Source of the DNA: Candidatus Gastranaerophilales bacterium
Lineage (GTDB): Bacteria; Cyanobacteriota; Vampirovibrionia; Gastranaerophilales; Gastranaerophilaceae
Length of the DNA: 6,775 nucleotides
Direction: 5' to 3'
Assembly: GCA_944326495.1 (NCBI GenBank)
Contig: CALVEE010000100.1
Location: 1-6,775 of the forward strand
Position numbers and translations under genes: made by a program. Within the stretch, counting starts at the first letter, position 1. Every line of letters starts with the position of its first letter. The notes below the pieces were generated by a model. It had not been told where the DNA came from, searched no databases, and was given only the letters and a program-made list of their open reading frames with translations. Below are positions 5,578 through 6,775 of the stretch, piece by piece.

Positions 5578-6775
5578 ATGTACGAAGCTCTTGCCGGTGT
5601 AATAATGGCTATCAAAGTTCAGATGGCACAGTTGAAATACGGTATTACAAAAAACAGTGATACTGTTGTTGCAGAAACCATTTACCGCAATAAAGTGGAT
5701 AAAATCGGCGAGAGCGAAAAATATGAAAAGAGCCGTATGCCGGAATCCGGCTATATGACAGTTGCGGAGTATGAAGCCAAATCAAGGGGAAAATCAAGAA
5801 AAGAGATTAATGACGAGATTTTAGACAAAGCTCAAATGCCAAAAGATGAGAATATGGTTTATGTTCCGCAAAAGAAGTTTAAGCTTGTTAAATACAATGA
5901 CCCTGTAGGAAGTCCTGAACTTACGCTTCCGAGAAAACTCAATTTTGATAGACAAATTAACGCGCAGGGAATTGTATCGGGAGATTATACAAAACTTGTT
6001 TATCCGGCGGTTTACTATTATGCGGAAGCTGATTGCACAAGCTGCGATTTGTTTTTGATAAATCTTGACTCATATCTTTCCAATACTGAAAAGGTTAAAA
6101 AAGCAAATATCGTTAATAAAGAAGATACACCGCTTATTTCTACTTCTAAAGATATTGATACAAAATTTATCTTTAGAACGCTTACTCCGATTGACTTTTC
6201 TCCGGATAATACAAAACTCGTTGTGAAAGAAAAAGTCGGCCACAGGCATGACGGGATTTGGAAAACGGATTTGTGGGTTTATGATTTTGAAAAGAAAGAA
6301 GCAAGAAAGCTCCCGCAAATTAGAGATGCAATAGTTAACTACTGGGCTTTAGCGGGCGGAGTGGACTTTGATGAAAAGAGATGGGACATTTACCCGATGG
6401 GATTTGATGCAAACGATGAAAACCGGATTATTGTATGTGCTTACGCTTATACTGGCGAAGTTCCGAAGTTTTTAGGCACATGGAGTATCGATGTCTATGG
6501 GGAAAATTCAAGACTGGAGTCATTAAAGGGCGATTATATTCCTGTTGCTGTTGCTGTTGTAGGCTACAGGCTGGCGGAAGATATGGACGTTATGCCGATG
6601 TCGGAAGTTGAATTTGAAGCCAGACAGGCAAAAGAACAGCAAAAAGCCAAAGAAAAAGAAGCAAAAGAGGCTCAAAGGTTTGAAAACGGAATAAAAAAAC
6701 TTGAATACGAACGCAAGCTTGAACAAATGGATATGCAGACTCTGATGAAAATCAAGGAGAGAAAAGATTATCTCA
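5578..6775 (+). CDS. unrecognised propeller-like protein with a coiled-coil C-terminus, 3' end outside the window
   Basis: An open frame of 399 codons that reaches the window edge without a stop, so the gene is partial. I do not recognise the protein as a whole. Three segments share a blade-like pattern seen in TolB/PD40 beta-propeller repeats: 134-163 (SGDYTKLVY, then CDLFLINL), 208-237 (SPDNTKLVV, then DLWVYDF) and about 265-306 (DANDENRIIV, then TWSIDV). C153 and C156 form a CxxC pair inside the first. From about 343 the chain becomes rich in Lys, Glu and Gln (KEQQKAKEKEAKEAQ), probably a long helix or coiled coil. No clear signal peptide or membrane segment is seen; the N-terminus (MYEALAGVIMAIKVQ) is only mildly hydrophobic. 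The ATG lies 2 nt after the regulator stop, with weak AAGAAGG (5559-5565) 12 bases upstream, so translation may restart after the regulator. Met10 (5605) is an alternative start without a better ribosome site. It is probably the third gene of the operon. Confidence 0.8.
   Translation, partial: MYEALAGVIMAIKVQMAQLKYGITKNSDTVVAETIYRNKVDKIGESEKYEKSRMPESGYMTVAEYEAKSRGKSRKEINDEILDKAQMPKDENMVYVPQKKFKLVKYNDPVGSPELTLPRKLNFDRQINAQGIVSGDYTKLVYPAVYYYAEADCTSCDLFLINLDSYLSNTEKVKKANIVNKEDTPLISTSKDIDTKFIFRTLTPIDFSPDNTKLVVKEKVGHRHDGIWKTDLWVYDFEKKEARKLPQIRDAIVNYWALAGGVDFDEKRWDIYPMGFDANDENRIIVCAYAYTGEVPKFLGTWSIDVYGENSRLESLKGDYIPVAVAVVGYRLAEDMDVMPMSEVEFEARQAKEQQKAKEKEAKEAQRFENGIKKLEYERKLEQMDMQTLMKIKERKDYL

Noticed and set aside
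6070..6726. Minus-strand open frames 6070-6318 and 6523-6726, one Phe-rich and membrane-like
   Set aside because: They are mirror images of the Lys/Glu-rich coding of the plus-strand gene from 5578; the Phe-rich look comes from reading AAA and GAA codons backwards.

Overview
This window is an AT-rich bacterial segment with densely packed genes, most of them for signal transduction. The prepilin gene is of the 'FTLAEV' type with a long head domain and a paired-cysteine C-terminus. The GGDEF-like response regulator and the style of the NarL-type helix-turn-helix resemble proteins of gut-associated non-photosynthetic relatives of cyanobacteria (Vampirovibrionia/Gastranaerophilales). That placement is a recollection-based inference; other low-GC gut lineages are possible.

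Left part, minus strand (1-3245): reading leftwards from a promoter near 3294-3272, a type IV prepilin-like protein is followed after 17 nt by a 77-residue PC4/YdbC-type single-stranded-DNA-binding protein. Next comes a 119-nt spacer (2132-2250) with an unusual set of 16-nt tandem repeats arranged as an inverted pair, with a candidate promoter between the arms. Then come a sensorless histidine kinase and, overlapping it by 19 nt, a receiver / degenerate GGDEF / receiver protein. After a 93-nt spacer lies the 5' part of a tRNA-Arg(UCU) gene, whose 3' acceptor end falls outside the window.

Right part, plus strand (3246-6775): a 93-nt divergent intergenic region holds two back-to-back promoter candidates whose -35 boxes are only 4 nt apart. 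From it runs an operon of a receiver-PAS-histidine kinase, a NarL/LuxR-type response regulator (ATGA overlap), and, 2 nt after the regulator's stop, an open reading frame that runs off the window end. That last frame is at least 399 codons long, has three blade-like segments resembling TolB/PD40 beta-propeller repeats, and has a charged coiled-coil-like C-terminal part.

Together the window holds two phosphotransfer modules facing away from each other around a pilin promoter. The overlaps suggest that each kinase works with the regulator encoded directly after it. The left pair could act through protein contacts or a phosphorelay, because its GGDEF-like domain has lost the catalytic signature. 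The right pair should end in DNA binding by the NarL-type regulator, possibly at the shared divergent promoter. The strongest candidates for something undescribed are the linkage of a pilin, a PC4 protein and a sensorless kinase/dual-receiver pair, the repeat element in the 2132-2250 spacer, and the propeller-like protein attached to the right-hand two-component operon.
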